The notes under the pieces are model-generated. The model was not told where the DNA came from. It ran no database searches and worked only from the letters and a program-made list of their open reading frames with translations. From positions 1,100,853-1,164,852 of the forward strand of contig NW_004797312.1 in assembly GCF_000002075.1 (NCBI RefSeq): DNA of 64,000 bases. Direction: 5' to 3'. The translations under genes and the position numbers were made by a program. Shown here one piece after another: positions 53,719 to 64,000 of the stretch. How positions within the stretch are numbered: the first letter of the stretch is position 1; every line of letters begins with the position of its first letter. Origin of the DNA: Aplysia californica. Its lineage: Eukaryota; Mollusca; Gastropoda; Aplysiida; Aplysiidae.

Positions 53719-56181
53719 TCAGTTTCCACCAACTCCACCAACACAGTTTTTACAATAAAAGTCTTCATTCATAGTAGCATCGGATGGCAAGCCAGAGCAG
53801 GTAAAGTGAAACCAGGCATCACACAGGTCACACTGAATCCATCTGCTGTCACCTTCCTCCTTGTTGCACTGCTTGCATCTGCTCTCCTCAACACCAAGTT
53901 CCACATCATCATCACTTTCCAAAACCATGCCTTCTTCTTCTTCTTCACTGCTACTTTCCCTTCCTCTCTTTTTATTACTATTTAGCAGTCGCTCCAACTG
54001 CTTCCTCTCCTGTGTTTCCTTTTTCTCTTGTTTCTTTCTCTCTCGCTCAACTCTAGCTTTTTCCTGACGCTCCTTCTTCTCTTGCTCTTTCCTTGCTTTT
54101 GCTTCCTCTCGATCTTTCTTCCTTCTCTCTTTCATCTCTTTCTCCATCCTGGCCTTGTCTTCCTTTCCTTGTAAGAAGTTCCTGTACTGATCTGAACTGA
54201 AGGCCATGGTCAATGAGGAGTTCTTTTTGGAAGCTGTGCCCCTCTTGTTCTTTGGGAGTTGGGGTGGGGCAAACAGGTCATCCAAGCTTTTGCGTCTGGA
54301 GGGAACAGATGAGGCTGGGATGCCCTGGTCTTGAACCTCGAGTACACCTGCTGCCACCAGTGTCCTCTGAAATTCTTGAAATTCTTTGTCCTCTGACGTC
54401 TTTCTTTCCTTCAGCATATCCAGGTAACTTTCACATCTGATGATGCCTAACATGGAGGACAGGCGCAGAAGGGAACTGACGGCATCGAGCTTGGTTGTAG
54501 CCACCTGAGGGAGGGCAGTATCTGCAGAGGTGATTTGGGATGTGGACTGTGCTAGTGGTAGAGGAGTGGCTTGGGTAGCTGGTTGTGGTTGGAGAGTAGG
54601 TACTGGAGATGGAGTCGCTGGTGCTAGAGATGGAAGAGCAGCAGGAGATGTCGGTGATGCTGCTGGTGGTGGTGGAGTCGCTGCTGGTGGTGGTGGAGTC
54701 GCTGCTGGTGGAGGTGGAGTCGCTGCTGGTGGAGGTGGAGTCGCTGCTGGTGGTGGTGGAGTCGCTGCTGGTGGAGGTGGAGTCGCTGCTGGTGGAGGTG
54801 GAGTCGCTGCTGGTGGTGGTGGAGTCGCTGCTGGTGGAGGTGGAGAGGCCCGTGGCATTAGTGAAAAGTATTTGTGCAGTCCTGAAGTGGATGCTGATGA
54901 CAATGAAGGGGTTGTTGATGGTGGAGGCAAGGCTCTTGGTGGTGTTTGAGTTTGTTGAGGGATATCAGGAGTTGCTGAGGTACCTTCAGGGCTGGAGAAG
55001 AAACTCCTACTGGCCTCCATTTTGCCACTTGTCAGAGGGCTCTCTGGGTTAAAAGGAAAGATGCCTGAACGTCTGAAACCTTTCAGGCTGGCTTCTGGCG
55101 TGGCACAATGCTCCCACACTTTTTTCAACAGGTGCGAAAAATTGGCCGCTGATGGCGTCTCCCCTGTCTCCTCCAGGTGCTGCTTCACCACCACCGACCA
55201 TCTTGCCTTCATGGAACCGAATACCGATAGGTCTAGAGGCTGAATTATGTGAGAGGCATGAGGAAGAAGGCCATAGAGTATGATGCCATGTTCCTCACAC
55301 ATCTTGAGCGTGCCAATGTCACTGTTGTGACTTGTGTGTCCATCGACGAAAAGGACGACTGGCTTTGGCTTTTCCGCGATGAATGGTGTAAATACATCCT
55401 TTATGAAGGTGTGGAAGATGGTAACGTTCACCCATCCATTGCTTGATAGCTGCATGAACGCGTCCTTGAAGCCAGCAAGGAAGTTGGCTGAGGGCATTCT
55501 TTTCCTCGGAAAAACCAGCAGGGGATTCACGTATTCCCCAGCAGCTGATGCACATGCCAACACTGTTATCTGATTCTTCGTGTTATTGCAGATGTTATAC
55601 ACATGCTTCATGCCCACCGGGGCCAGGACTCGCTTGGAGACAGGTGCGAACGCGAAACCAGTCTCATCTGCGTTGAAGATTCTATCTGGGCTTTTGAGGA
55701 GGGCTGGGTCTCGAGAGTCGAGATATTTCTTCATTTCGGAGAACCAGTCCCTAATGTCCTTCTCCTGCACTAGGGCTCGCTCCTTGCCAAGAGCTTGAGG
55801 GGATCGGAGGCTAAGTCCTGGGTGACGTTTTTTGAAGTTGGTCACCCAGTCCCTACCAGGAAGGCCATCTTCTCTCCTTACTGACGCTCCTCGCAGGTCT
55901 AATATTTCCTTCACCTTTTGCCGCACGTCTTCGTGGGTGCGCCCCATTGACCGTTGGGCATGGACTTTGATCCACATGACCAATCTCTCCTCCTCCTCGT
56001 CAGTGAGCAGCTTATGAACTTGAGGCTTGACGGCCCTTCTCCCCCGCACCTTGTCACCCAAAGTGGAGAGGGGAATTTTAAACGTTTTTGAAGCACCATA
56101 TAGTGTCATACTCTTGGACCGGACCAGCTTCACTGCTTCCTCCATTATTTCTTGAGAGTAATTTTTATTTGGTTGGGCCAT
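53719..56181 (-). CDS. pogo/Tigger-like DDE transposase with C-terminal PHD finger
   Basis: An uninterrupted 820-codon frame in one exon. Residues about 5-50 form a psq-type helix-turn-helix and about 57-140 a CENP-B type domain. About 160-340 form the DDE endonuclease, with D in NADETGF, D in FVDGH and D in QPLD; 36 residues separate the last two (DD36D), typical of pogo/Tigger. Then come nine PPPPAAT-type repeats, a Lys/Glu-rich coiled-coil-like stretch and an acidic patch. A PHD finger (C-x2-C, C-x2-C, H-x2-C, C-x2-C) occupies 769-813. Tigger transposases are usually about 450-600 residues, so the C-terminal half is an extension. It may be a recent autonomous element or a domesticated gene. 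Clear TIRs around it were not found. It would act in the nucleus. Confidence 0.9.
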   Translation of the reverse strand: MAQPNKNYSQEIMEEAVKLVRSKSMTLYGASKTFKIPLSTLGDKVRGRRAVKPQVHKLLTDEEEERLVMWIKVHAQRSMGRTHEDVRQKVKEILDLRGASVRREDGLPGRDWVTNFKKRHPGLSLRSPQALGKERALVQEKDIRDWFSEMKKYLDSRDPALLKSPDRIFNADETGFAFAPVSKRVLAPVGMKHVYNICNNTKNQITVLACASAAGEYVNPLLVFPRKRMPSANFLAGFKDAFMQLSSNGWVNVTIFHTFIKDVFTPFIAEKPKPVVLFVDGHTSHNSDIGTLKMCEEHGIILYGLLPHASHIIQPLDLSVFGSMKARWSVVVKQHLEETGETPSAANFSHLLKKVWEHCATPEASLKGFRRSGIFPFNPESPLTSGKMEASRSFFSSPEGTSATPDIPQQTQTPPRALPPPSTTPSLSSASTSGLHKYFSLMPRASPPPPAATPPPPAATPPPPAATPPPPAATPPPPAATPPPPAATPPPPAATPPPPAATPPPPAASPTSPAALPSLAPATPSPVPTLQPQPATQATPLPLAQSTSQITSADTALPQVATTKLDAVSSLLRLSSMLGIIRCESYLDMLKERKTSEDKEFQEFQRTLVAAGVLEVQDQGIPASSVPSRRKSLDDLFAPPQLPKNKRGTASKKNSSLTMAFSSDQYRNFLQGKEDKARMEKEMKERRKKDREEAKARKEQEKKERQEKARVERERKKQEKKETQERKQLERLLNSNKKRGRESSSEEEEEGMVLESDDDVELGVEESRCKQCNKEEGDSRWIQCDLCDAWFHFTCSGLPSDATMNEDFYCKNCVGGVGGN
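54655..54850 (-). repeat. Coding 21-bp minisatellite in the transposase
   Basis: About nine tandem 21-base units (gtggagtcgctgctggtgg-type) encode the PPPPAAT-type repeats between the DDE domain and the coiled-coil region. The units are nearly identical, so copy number probably varies between alleles. Confidence 0.9.
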
Positions 56182-56998
56182 ATTCAGTGGTTTATGAGAG
56201 ATTTCCTTACACTGTGTTGTTTTGATAATTGATAAGAAAGAAAAGGTGCTGTGGACACAAGAAGGGGAAAGAAGAAAACAAGAATTAGACTAGACCAAGA
56301 ATAGTATTCTTAAAGGAAAAGAACAAAAAAGATAAAGAAGAAGACGTGAAAAGAAGAAATTGGTCATTTTGGGGATTAAATGACAACCATGTCCATATCC
56401 CATTTCCATATATATTGATTAATTTTGACATTGATACATTCTGATCATCTTCCATTGGCAATATAAAGCATCCAAAAGGAAAGAAAACAGTCTGTTTCAG
56501 TGCGCAACGCAGGTCCTAAAGAAATAAGTGAAACAACTAAGGCTACAAGAAGCCACACTGTCAATGCCAAATGTCAAAAGCCGATATTGCGCACCAAAAC
56601 GGACGGGGCAAATTTGGTCCGCTTCAGTGCGCAACCCCATCGGGCATGTTCCAGGCATTCAGAAGCAGCCTGCGATCATTTGGGCTCGATTTTAGTGTAC
56701 ATTCTACGATACATAAGAGCTAGATTAACCAGAAGAGCTAAATAATCGACCACTCAAGCGCTTAGTAATTCACCGACTCCGATTACGAAAACAATCAATG
56801 AAGGGGCAAAACTTACTGACACCGTAAAATTACGTGTGTAGACTGGAACCTCCAAAACGAAAGTGCAATTTAGTTGTTACTGCGCATGCTCACATAAAGT
56901 AACCTCGTTTTCGCTGTTCTTATCCAAAACAAAGCAGGAGACCGGGGGTTGCGCACCCAACAAGGTGCGCGGTGATGCGGTTTGACTCTAGCCCCAAA
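56182..56998. other. Region upstream of the transposase
   Basis: Contains repeated GTGCGCAAC and GGTGCGC words (56498, 56625, 56950) that partly mirror TTGGGTGCAAC and GAGTGCG words at 53430-53465. These could be degenerate ends of the transposase element, but I could not define TIRs. Confidence 0.3.
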
Positions 56999-57259
56999 GA
57001 AAGTGGCTATTCTCACCCTCCCGGAAGTTCTCGCAAGATCAACTCCTCCCCTCTTCTCTCTCTCTCTCTGTCTCTTTCTGAATACTGTCTATCGGTGTGG
57101 ACGATCAAATTGACCAAAACAAAGTTAAAAAATGATGTTAAAACACAAAAGTAAATTAATTTGGTTGTCTACAAAGATGCTACGGCTATTTAACTTTTCG
57201 AATCGAGCCGAACTACGCGGGTCGCCATTTTGTTTTGCCCGGAAATTCTCACGCTACTC

Positions 57260-57290
<31 letters not shown>

Positions 57291-57507
57291 TCTCTCCACT
57301 GCCCACAGACAAAATTGTACGCTTTTAGTAGACTACAGTTGTAATGGAACGTTTGTTCACGGCACAGAATTCTACAATTTTTCTGTTATCACAGTGTAGA
57401 ATTCTGTGGTTTAGGGTGAACGCAAAATTTGGTGAACGCGCACCGGGTGAGAATAGCCACAAGACTCGCCTGCACTATTCTCACTCCGGGTGAGAATAGA
57501 GGTGGCC
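56999..57507 (-). mobile_element. Mutator-like MITE type i, copy E
   Basis: 509 bases in reverse orientation (GAAAGTGGCTATTCTCACCC to GAGGTGGCC), with perfect 9-bp flanks agccccaaa (56990-56998 and 57508-57516). Confidence 0.9.
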
Positions 57508-57566
57508 AGCCCCAAAAGAGTGGCACACAAACCTAAAGTTAAAGCAACCTCCCTTACTTTCGTTGA

Positions 57567-58112
57567 GGGGGCTCTCGTGGCCTAGAGGTTAAGGTGTTGG
57601 CCTCTCATTCAAAGGTCCCGGGTTCGAATCCGGGTAGCAACCAAAAAATTTTCTTCTCTAAAATTGTCTAATTTCACCTCCTTTCCTGCTCTCTAGCATG
57701 AGCAATGTTCTGTTGTCTGCTTTCATTTCCACTTTCTGCCCCCATCCCCTCACCTCCTTTGCCCCCTCCTCTGGGCTCCTGACTCTTTCTGCAGCCTTTC
57801 TACTGCTACTCCTTGCCCCCCCCCCCCCCCGCCCCTTACCGCTGTCTTTCTGCCACACCCCTGATCTTCTGGTAGGAAAGATCTACACCTAGTCTTCTCG
57901 GACAAGGGCGAAAAATCTCGGAGGGCCCGTGTGCAAGTTGCGCACGTTAAAGATCCCTTGGTGGTCTAAAATCGATAAGAGTAGGCTTCAGCCGCCCCCC
58001 GGGCAAAATTCAAAATTTCCTACCAACTGAAAATATTAGGTGTGTCCTGCGCGTTCATATGACCTTTGCAGTTGCGAGCGCCGTAAAACACTTTACAAAA
58101 ACAAAAAAAAAA
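57567..58112 (+). mobile_element. tRNA-headed SINE B, full length
   Basis: Head ggctctcgtggcctagagg with B-box ggttcgaatccggg. The body matches 23127-23600 and ends gttgcgagcgccgtaaaaca with an A-rich tail. Flanked by an 11-bp target duplication actttcgttga (57556-57566 and 58113-58123). Confidence 0.9.
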
Positions 58113-58681
58113 AACTTTCGTTGAAACAACAGTTTACGGCGATATTTTGCTTAAAATAGTCCTTAAGACAGCTTTTTCTTCATCAACTGAGCAAAACAGC
58201 ATGAAGCTCTTTCCCCGGAAGAGTTAACGGTATTTTTTTTACTTTCCCTCCCGTCTCACACTCAGCTACCAGTTGTTTATTTTCTACAAAATATTGATGC
58301 GCTGAACACGAATATCAACTTCATTTCCGTCGCAAATTAATAGTTTTAGAAATATTTGATTGTTTTTAACCGAGATAGACTTGCTTTGAACCCATCGGGG
58401 GGTTCCAGGGGGGCCTGCCCCACTGGGGTAAAAGAAAATCTGGGGGGTATGCCCCCCTGTTTTTACCCATAATTTGATATTTTACAGTTAGATTTGAAAA
58501 TGTCTTGAAAATAATTGATTTGCGACAGTTTTAGTGGCTTTATGTGTGATCTGCAGCAAACAGTACAGCAGTTTGACCCCTGAAACAGTGCATCTGTGTA
58601 CGGGAGTGAAAGTAAAAATTTACCGCGTTAACATTGGTTGTGGATGAAGGAGCCTGTGGCCTAGATTCTACGTTTTGGTAA

Positions 58682-59621
58682 GGCCGTCTTTATTCGGACT
58701 CGAGTCCGAATAACATTTTTTCATATTCGGACTCGAGTCCGAATTTTAAAAATTCTTATTCGGACCCGAGTCCGAATATGAGAAAATGTTATTCGGACTC
58801 GGGTCCAGAAAGAAGGAAGTGTCTTCGTTCTATAGATCTAACGTTCAGTGCTTCCAATTTTCCGCCATTTTTTAGTTTCCCCCACACCTTTTCTGCCGAT
58901 CCGATGTCCGCTGCCTCATTGATACTCCCCCACCCCCCATGTTTCCCACCTACTTTGTAGAAAAAGGTAAAATTGAAGATTAGCAGACCACGTGGCACAT
59001 GCATATTATGAGCTGTGTAAAAAAAAAAGACTGATTCGTTCAAATACACAAGTCTGTGCCATCTCGATTATTTACCAAGAAAAAGTTGTGTTGCTGTGTA
59101 GAGCTGAGCATACGGCAACTTTTGATTCCATAGACCAGCGCACAATTCATTACGTAGATCTACGTCAAGACTAGGTTATTGTAATAATGATCAGTTGCCG
59201 GGGGAAAAAAGACTGACGCGTATGCAACGTTCAACGGCCGGACCGATAGTGCCCCCCACCCCCCTCCCCGACACGCACACAGCCACACGTGTGCAGGCCG
59301 CCCATCCGACCCCGACACACGCTAACGAGCCATCTTTAATTGCTTCTGATGACCTCTTGACAAATAAGCATTTAGAAGCGCTATAACTTTTCAGGCCGGC
59401 CTCAAATTCATCATAAGATAAAAACTCGGCTCCTGCACAAAACACCATTTTGCCCCAAGTGATCCCGGTCTCTACCCAGCCTGAGGCGAGTCACGAGTGA
59501 GGCAGGACAGGAAACCGGAGTCACGAGTCACAGGAAGTCGGAAGTGATGTCATGCTGGACAAGAATCAGAGTCCGGATAACATTTTTTCATATTCGGACT
59601 CGAGTCCGAATAGTCACTTCG
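58682..59621 (+). mobile_element. Mutator-like MITE, palindrome type iii
   Basis: Begins GGCCGTCTTTATTCGGACTC and ends CCGAATAGTCACTTC. Flanked by ttttggtaa (58673-58681 and 59622-59630; the match extends to 11 bases). Four copies of the palindrome TTCGGACTCGAGTCCGAA lie at the left and one at the right. 940 bases, no coding frame. Confidence 0.85.
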
Positions 59622-59859
59622 TTTTGGTAAATTCTGAATCTGAAGGCTGGAGAGTTATTTGCATATGAGGCCCTATCAAGGATGAAAGAGAATTTGCCGT
59701 TTAGTCTCGCCATTTTTGCCCAAAGGGGGGGGTGCTCGGATTGTAAGATAAAATCCGTAGTTTCTCATCCTTCGGGCACATAAGATAATATAGAGCCAAT
59801 GGTTGTATAACAAAGAATAAAGAATTTGTGAATAATTTAAATAATAGTAGAGTCAGATA

Positions 59860-60020
59860 CAGCATATTAACTCAGTCAGACACCAGTGTAATAGAGTCAG
59901 ATACCAGTGTGTTATACAGTCGGATATCAGTGTAGCAGAGTCAGATACCAGTGTAGTTGAGTGAGCCAGATGCCAGTGTAGTAGAGTCAGATACCACGTA
60001 GTAGAGTGGGTCAGATACAT
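59860..60020 (+). repeat. Minisatellite, about 23-28 bp unit
   Basis: Six or so imperfect copies of gtcagataccagtgtagtag. Confidence 0.85.
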
Positions 60021-61240
60021 ACTCATTAAAATAACTATAAATGGTGAATACCACTTTAGACAAACTATCATTGTGTCCAAGTGTTGATAACAAACATTAA
60101 AAATCATGTTATTAAGCTTGCAAAGAAACAAATGTGATAATAATTGAAAATGACCGAATGTCAAAATACTGCCCGAATCCATGAGAAAACAAAAAAAATG
60201 TGACTGAACACGTAAATAAATCGGGCGTCACTTTTGCACCCAGTAAGGGCCTCAAATATGAGAACAAGCTGAAACAGGTCATTCCTGGGGTCATCCAATC
60301 ACATGGCTTCCTGTAGCTGGTTTCGGTTTGTCTCTAGGGCAAGGCAGATAGGAGATATAAAGCTTTAAAGTCGACGTGCCTGTTTTCGTCCTAATTTTGA
60401 CAGAACCGGTAATTTTACTCTACTTGGATATGGTGGTCCCGACTTTTGTGTAGGCCTACTGAAATATCGATACTGATTTAAATAGTCGGTATCAATGTTA
60501 GATCTAGAAAATCTAGATCTAGATTTAAATCTTGTGCTTACAAAACTTTTTAAAAAAGAAACGATGCGGATCAAAACGGGTGATCATTTGCACTGCGTCA
60601 TTGAACTTTGTTTGAACTTTCTTTCGTATGTAGGCCTTCTCTTGGTCTTTTTCTTCTTCTCACTTTACGTAGTATACAGCATCAGAATCAATCTGGGAGG
60701 AAGAAGGGTGCTGCACAATCCGAGACAACAGAATCGAACAGTTCTGCAAGCTGCAAAGAAAATATTCCGAGTCGGCAGACTGCCGTCATGCGGTCGTGTT
60801 GCCATCATGACTGACAAAGTGAGAATCATCAATGACATCAAACAATTTAATATTATATGGCTGTTACTATGATAAATATCGGCCAATGGCGTTTAATTGT
60901 CGTTCTCTAGCTATCTGCTTGTCCTACAGACACAAAACGTCCCAGCAGCAACTCGAGAGGCAGCCTTTGCCTGCCTTAGCCTTAGCTTTATTTAGACTTA
61001 GATCTATACGGGGTGCCCATTATGGATGGGATAAGGTCGGGGACGATCGCCCCATTCATCGCCTGAAAACAAACGTGTTTGGTGTTTGTTTTTGAGGCAT
61101 CGAGTCGTGCGCAATTGGCTTGTGTGCTGCTGGCTAATGACTCTGACTAGACCTGCTCCCTGCCGTCCCTGAGCACCCGTATTAGAATTAGTAGGATTAG
61201 ACTTCAGTTGTTTACTTTATACTTACAGCTTTTAGTCTTA
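60021..61240. other. No gene recognised
   Basis: A 125-codon plus-strand frame (60495-60872) has a hydrophobic stretch but no known motif and begins in an AGATCT-rich tract. I do not call it a gene. Confidence 0.4.
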
Positions 61241-61812
61241 AAGGACCTATTACATGTACAAGCCGACTGGACAGGTTTCTGGGCCGTATGGCAAATCGTA
61301 ACGTGTTATAAGAAATGCGACTCAAATCATAGGCGAACCTCGGGCGAAAAACCGGCCGGCCGGATGTAAAGAACCCACAGCCACTGCCTGTGAATTTGAC
61401 GTCCGGCCATCTGGCTTTGAGGGGAGTGCCGACTGTCTTTGAAGTTTGCTGCGCCGGGGACAACAGAACTAATTTCAAAATTATAGAAAATCTCGTCGTA
61501 GATAAAAAAATAATACCAGATTCAGAACCAGTGAATCAAAATTAGGGTAATGGCTCGCGAATGACTTGTTTCGTTTTGTAAGGATTTTCCAGTGCAGGAC
61601 TTTCCTGCACATTTTTATGTTTTGCGTGCCATTGAAGTTTCACCCAGGCTAAGCCTAATTTGTAGAATATATGTTGCTCGCGAGGTGCGGCCGCCTTCAG
61701 GTAGATTGTGGCGTGTAATTATAAACCAGTCTCCTCGATTTCGTCCGGCAGTACGGCTTGCCTACTACGGTAAAAAACCTGTCCGGTCGACCTGTACATG
61801 TAATAGGCCCTT
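61241..61812. mobile_element. TIR element with TA target (MITE)
   Basis: AAGGACCTATTACATGTACA at the left; the complement of the right end reads AAGGGCCTATTACATGTACA, both continuing into GACAGGTTT. TA lies on both sides. 572 bases, non-coding. Confidence 0.75.
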
Positions 61813-61868
61813 TAGTGTAGTGTAGTCTTAATGACCTTTCTACTTCATTCTCAACAGTATTGACAGTA

Positions 61869-62656
61869 CAGTGGAGTCTACTTATAACGAGTCCTGAAAT
61901 AACAAGAAGTCTGTCATTAAAGACACTATTCTAAAACCCCATTTTTTTCTTTTCTCCTGTATCTTTGTAAATAAGATACTGCTGTAGCGCAATCAGACAA
62001 ACATTCGAGTCGGTTGTAGCAGAATATTGCTGCTGCTGTGCACAGTGCATAGGCCAATTTATACATAATGTAAAACTTAGCCAGTTGAGAAACTTGTTGA
62101 TGATCTAGCGAAACAAAGAATGGGAGAGCCCATGAGTGTCAACAATGAAGGCCGGAGCGACTGAGTAGGGAGGTTGTTGTGGCATGCGCAGACAAGCAGA
62201 ACGTATCGCGTGATAGGCCAGCTTAGGCCTAGGCTAGATTATCTAGGTCTACCATACCTCTCACTTCTCCTATGTGATGGATGGAGCGAATGTGTGACGT
62301 GCGCAAGCAGACAAAATGCACCACAAGGTGTGGTGTGGTGGGGGACAACACAGCGGGTGAGTTAACCTTTTAAGCCCTTTCTTTCTGATGGCCAACGCCT
62401 AGCTGTCAACATTGTTAGCGCTAGAGGAAGAAACCCAATTAGATTTTTGATCTAGTAAGACCTAGAGGTCATGCAGAAACAAAATCATCATCAGGGGAGA
62501 CAACAAAAAGAAAAAAGAAAACAACACCAAATTCATAGATTAGGACTACTTTATTATTTCCCTTGAATTTATTACTGGATCCCTTTTAGCGAGAATCCTG
62601 CTATAACGGACATTTTGCACTGGTCCCCTCCCTCTTGTTATAACATGATTCCACTG
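61869..62656 (-). mobile_element. pogo/Tigger-like MITE, copy 2 (uninterrupted)
   Basis: TA-CAGTGGAGTCTACTTATAAC at the left, GTTATAACATGATTCCACTG-TA at the right. 788 bases aligning throughout with the outer parts of 18905-22136, so it gives the empty site for that LINE insertion. Confidence 0.85.
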
Positions 62657-63540
62657 TATTGACGTTCACTTTTCAATCATTCACATTGTCAACAAAAATA
62701 TTCTCCGTTTATGGCAATCTGTCAATCTCCGGTTTTGTAAGAGCCAAGAATGCCAAGAGTGGTACTGACTTTATTTAGGCCCTAATAATACTCAGTATTG
62801 ATATTTTATCCGAAAGTACACGAGATTGGCTGTCTGCAGTTCTTTTGCTGTATATTGTAAAGCAGGAATTGATAAAAATTTTGGCCTGGCCCAGACTGGG
62901 CAAGTGGAAGAGAAGCGGAAGCGGTGCTGTCTGCTATTTTTTTTTTTTCAGTAGGCTACAGTACAAAATGAGGGAAGGAGTGCAGTAGAGGGCCGGACGA
63001 CCAACTGCACCTTTATGAATCTAACACCATAAGCTACAGCGAGCACCTAGCACACCTCTGTGACTGTCCCAAATATAGATGAGGTATTTCCGCCATCTAT
63101 TTTTGTCGTCTTCCAGTAGCTTCCCTTGGGCCAGTTGACTAGATCTCACCGTGGTGGGCTCGCTTTGCCGCTTAGCGCGCAATTAGCTGCGTCACTAGGT
63201 TTCATGGCCAACTGCTTGGGCTGTGTGTGTGCGCGCGCATGCTTGTGTGTGTGCGCACGTGCTTGTTTGTGTGTGTGTGTGCACTCACTTATGTGTGTGC
63301 GCTCACGTATGCGTGTGTGCACGTGTGTGTGTGTGTGTGTGTGTACAACTTTGAGGAGAAGGTAAATTTATGGAACGAGAATTGATGAGATTGTTTATAA
63401 AAGATAATACAAATTAATACCCCCCAAAAAATGCGGCGAGATCTAGATGTAAATTGATATGTTCCAAAATGACGACAAACATTTATCCAAAATATGTGTC
63501 ATCGTGGTAATGTTTGAAAGATATTTGCAGTGTTCCTGCG
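62657..63540. other. No gene recognised
   Basis: Holds only the TG/CG microsatellite near 63220-63345 and a T run near 62938. Confidence 0.4.
63222..63344. repeat. (TG)n with GCGC interruptions
   Basis: Imperfect TG/CG repeat. The Cys/Val-rich frame across it is an artefact. Confidence 0.92.
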
Positions 63541-63665
63541 GCCTCCTTGAATTCAAGGAGTCCTTGAAAACTGCTTGAATTTGCATTCAAGGAAAAATCT
63601 CCTTGAAAACTCCTTGAATTTGCCTTCAAGGAAACATCTCCTTGAAAACTCCTTGAATTTTGCCA
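63541..63665 (+). repeat. 47-bp tandem repeat
   Basis: Three units with ctccttgaaaactccttga, then atttgc, ttcaaggaaa. Each unit contains a local inverted repeat TCCTTGAA/TTCAAGGA. The sequence beyond continues the same wording, degenerating to 63790. Confidence 0.85.
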
Positions 63666-64000
63666 GAAAAGGCCCCGGGCCTGGAATTAACCAGGAATTT
63701 GAAAAAACCCCGCCGAGATCCGGAATGCAACGGGAATTTGAAGAAATCTGTAAATTGCCCCGTGAAAGACCCGAGGAAATACTTAAAAGTTCTCGAATAT
63801 TTGAAAACCAAATCCGATAACGTCCTTGAGTTCATTTTTGCCGGTCGCGATTGTGATATAATATTTATTCGGCCTTTCCCGGCCTGAGAGTACGTTACAC
63901 GCGCACATGCGGTAATGGCGGCAATAAGTGGAAGTATGTGCGATACCGAAGCTCGATCTGGAAAATCAAGATCTGCTTTCGCTTTCGTTACCACCCAGAA

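Noticed and set aside
53861-55052. Plus-strand Gly/Ala- or Val/Glu-rich frames
   Set aside because: Antisense shadows of the Pro-rich and Lys/Glu-rich parts of the transposase.
52752-57507. The paired 480-510 base inverted repeats as long TIRs of the transposase element
   Set aside because: Each copy has its own perfect 9-bp target duplication (tataccata, agccccaaa) and two further copies lie elsewhere, so they are independent insertions.
60495-60872. A 125-codon plus-strand membrane protein
   Set aside because: It begins in a simple AGATCT repeat, has one chance hydrophobic stretch and no family pattern.
1-64000. LTR retrotransposons, retroviral or Polinton remnants
   Set aside because: No long direct repeats with TG-CA ends, no gag, protease, integrase or capsid patterns were seen. 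All RT and RNase H domains belong to LINEs.

Overview
This is a eukaryotic, animal-type window. It has long introns with GT-AG borders, tRNA-headed SINEs, several LINE clades, many TIR elements and abundant microsatellites, including a long AGATCT-rich tract and scattered TAGGCC and CTAGATCTAG words. My best guess is a mollusc, probably a gastropod; that rests on repeat style and is an inference.

The main host gene lies on the minus strand from 43815 down to 5884. Thirteen coding exons with canonical splice sites join in phase without a break into 1149 codons plus stop. The product has two PDZ domains, a Roc-like small-GTPase domain whose nucleotide-binding motifs are degenerate, a COR domain and a C-terminal death domain. 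That makes it a Roco-family protein in which PDZ domains stand where DAPK1 has its kinase and ankyrins. I know no gene symbol for it. It is probably a scaffold or adaptor, not an enzyme. Broken copies of pieces of its last two exons lie at its 3' end.

The second intact coding unit is a pogo/Tigger-like DDE transposase of 820 codons (minus strand, 53719-56181). It has psq and CENP-B type DNA-binding domains, a DD36D catalytic core, a nine-fold proline-rich repeat and a C-terminal PHD finger.

Most of the rest is transposon-derived. Left flank (1-5 kb): a tandem duplication with a later LINE insertion. Introns of the Roco gene (6-43 kb): LINE fragments, SINEs, a five-copy TIR MITE family, a second MITE family that received one of these, pogo-like MITEs (one split by a LINE), a piggyBac-like MITE holding an assembly gap, and fossils of DNA transposases. 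Upstream (44-49 kb): an RTE-type LINE split by a 1.8 kb TIR element. Right part (50-64 kb): Mutator-like MITEs with 9-bp target duplications, the transposase, SINEs and minisatellites.

The most unusual signals are three things. First, the PDZ-PDZ-pseudoRoc-COR-death architecture. Second, a group of Mutator-like MITE families that share one terminal layout (GGC, six bases, TATTC at one end; GAATA then CACTT at the other; 9-bp target duplications) but carry a different palindromic core in each family. Third, ETS- and YY1-like promoter words carried inside one of those families. I saw no retrovirus, LTR element, Polinton, CRISPR array, rRNA or free-standing tRNA gene.
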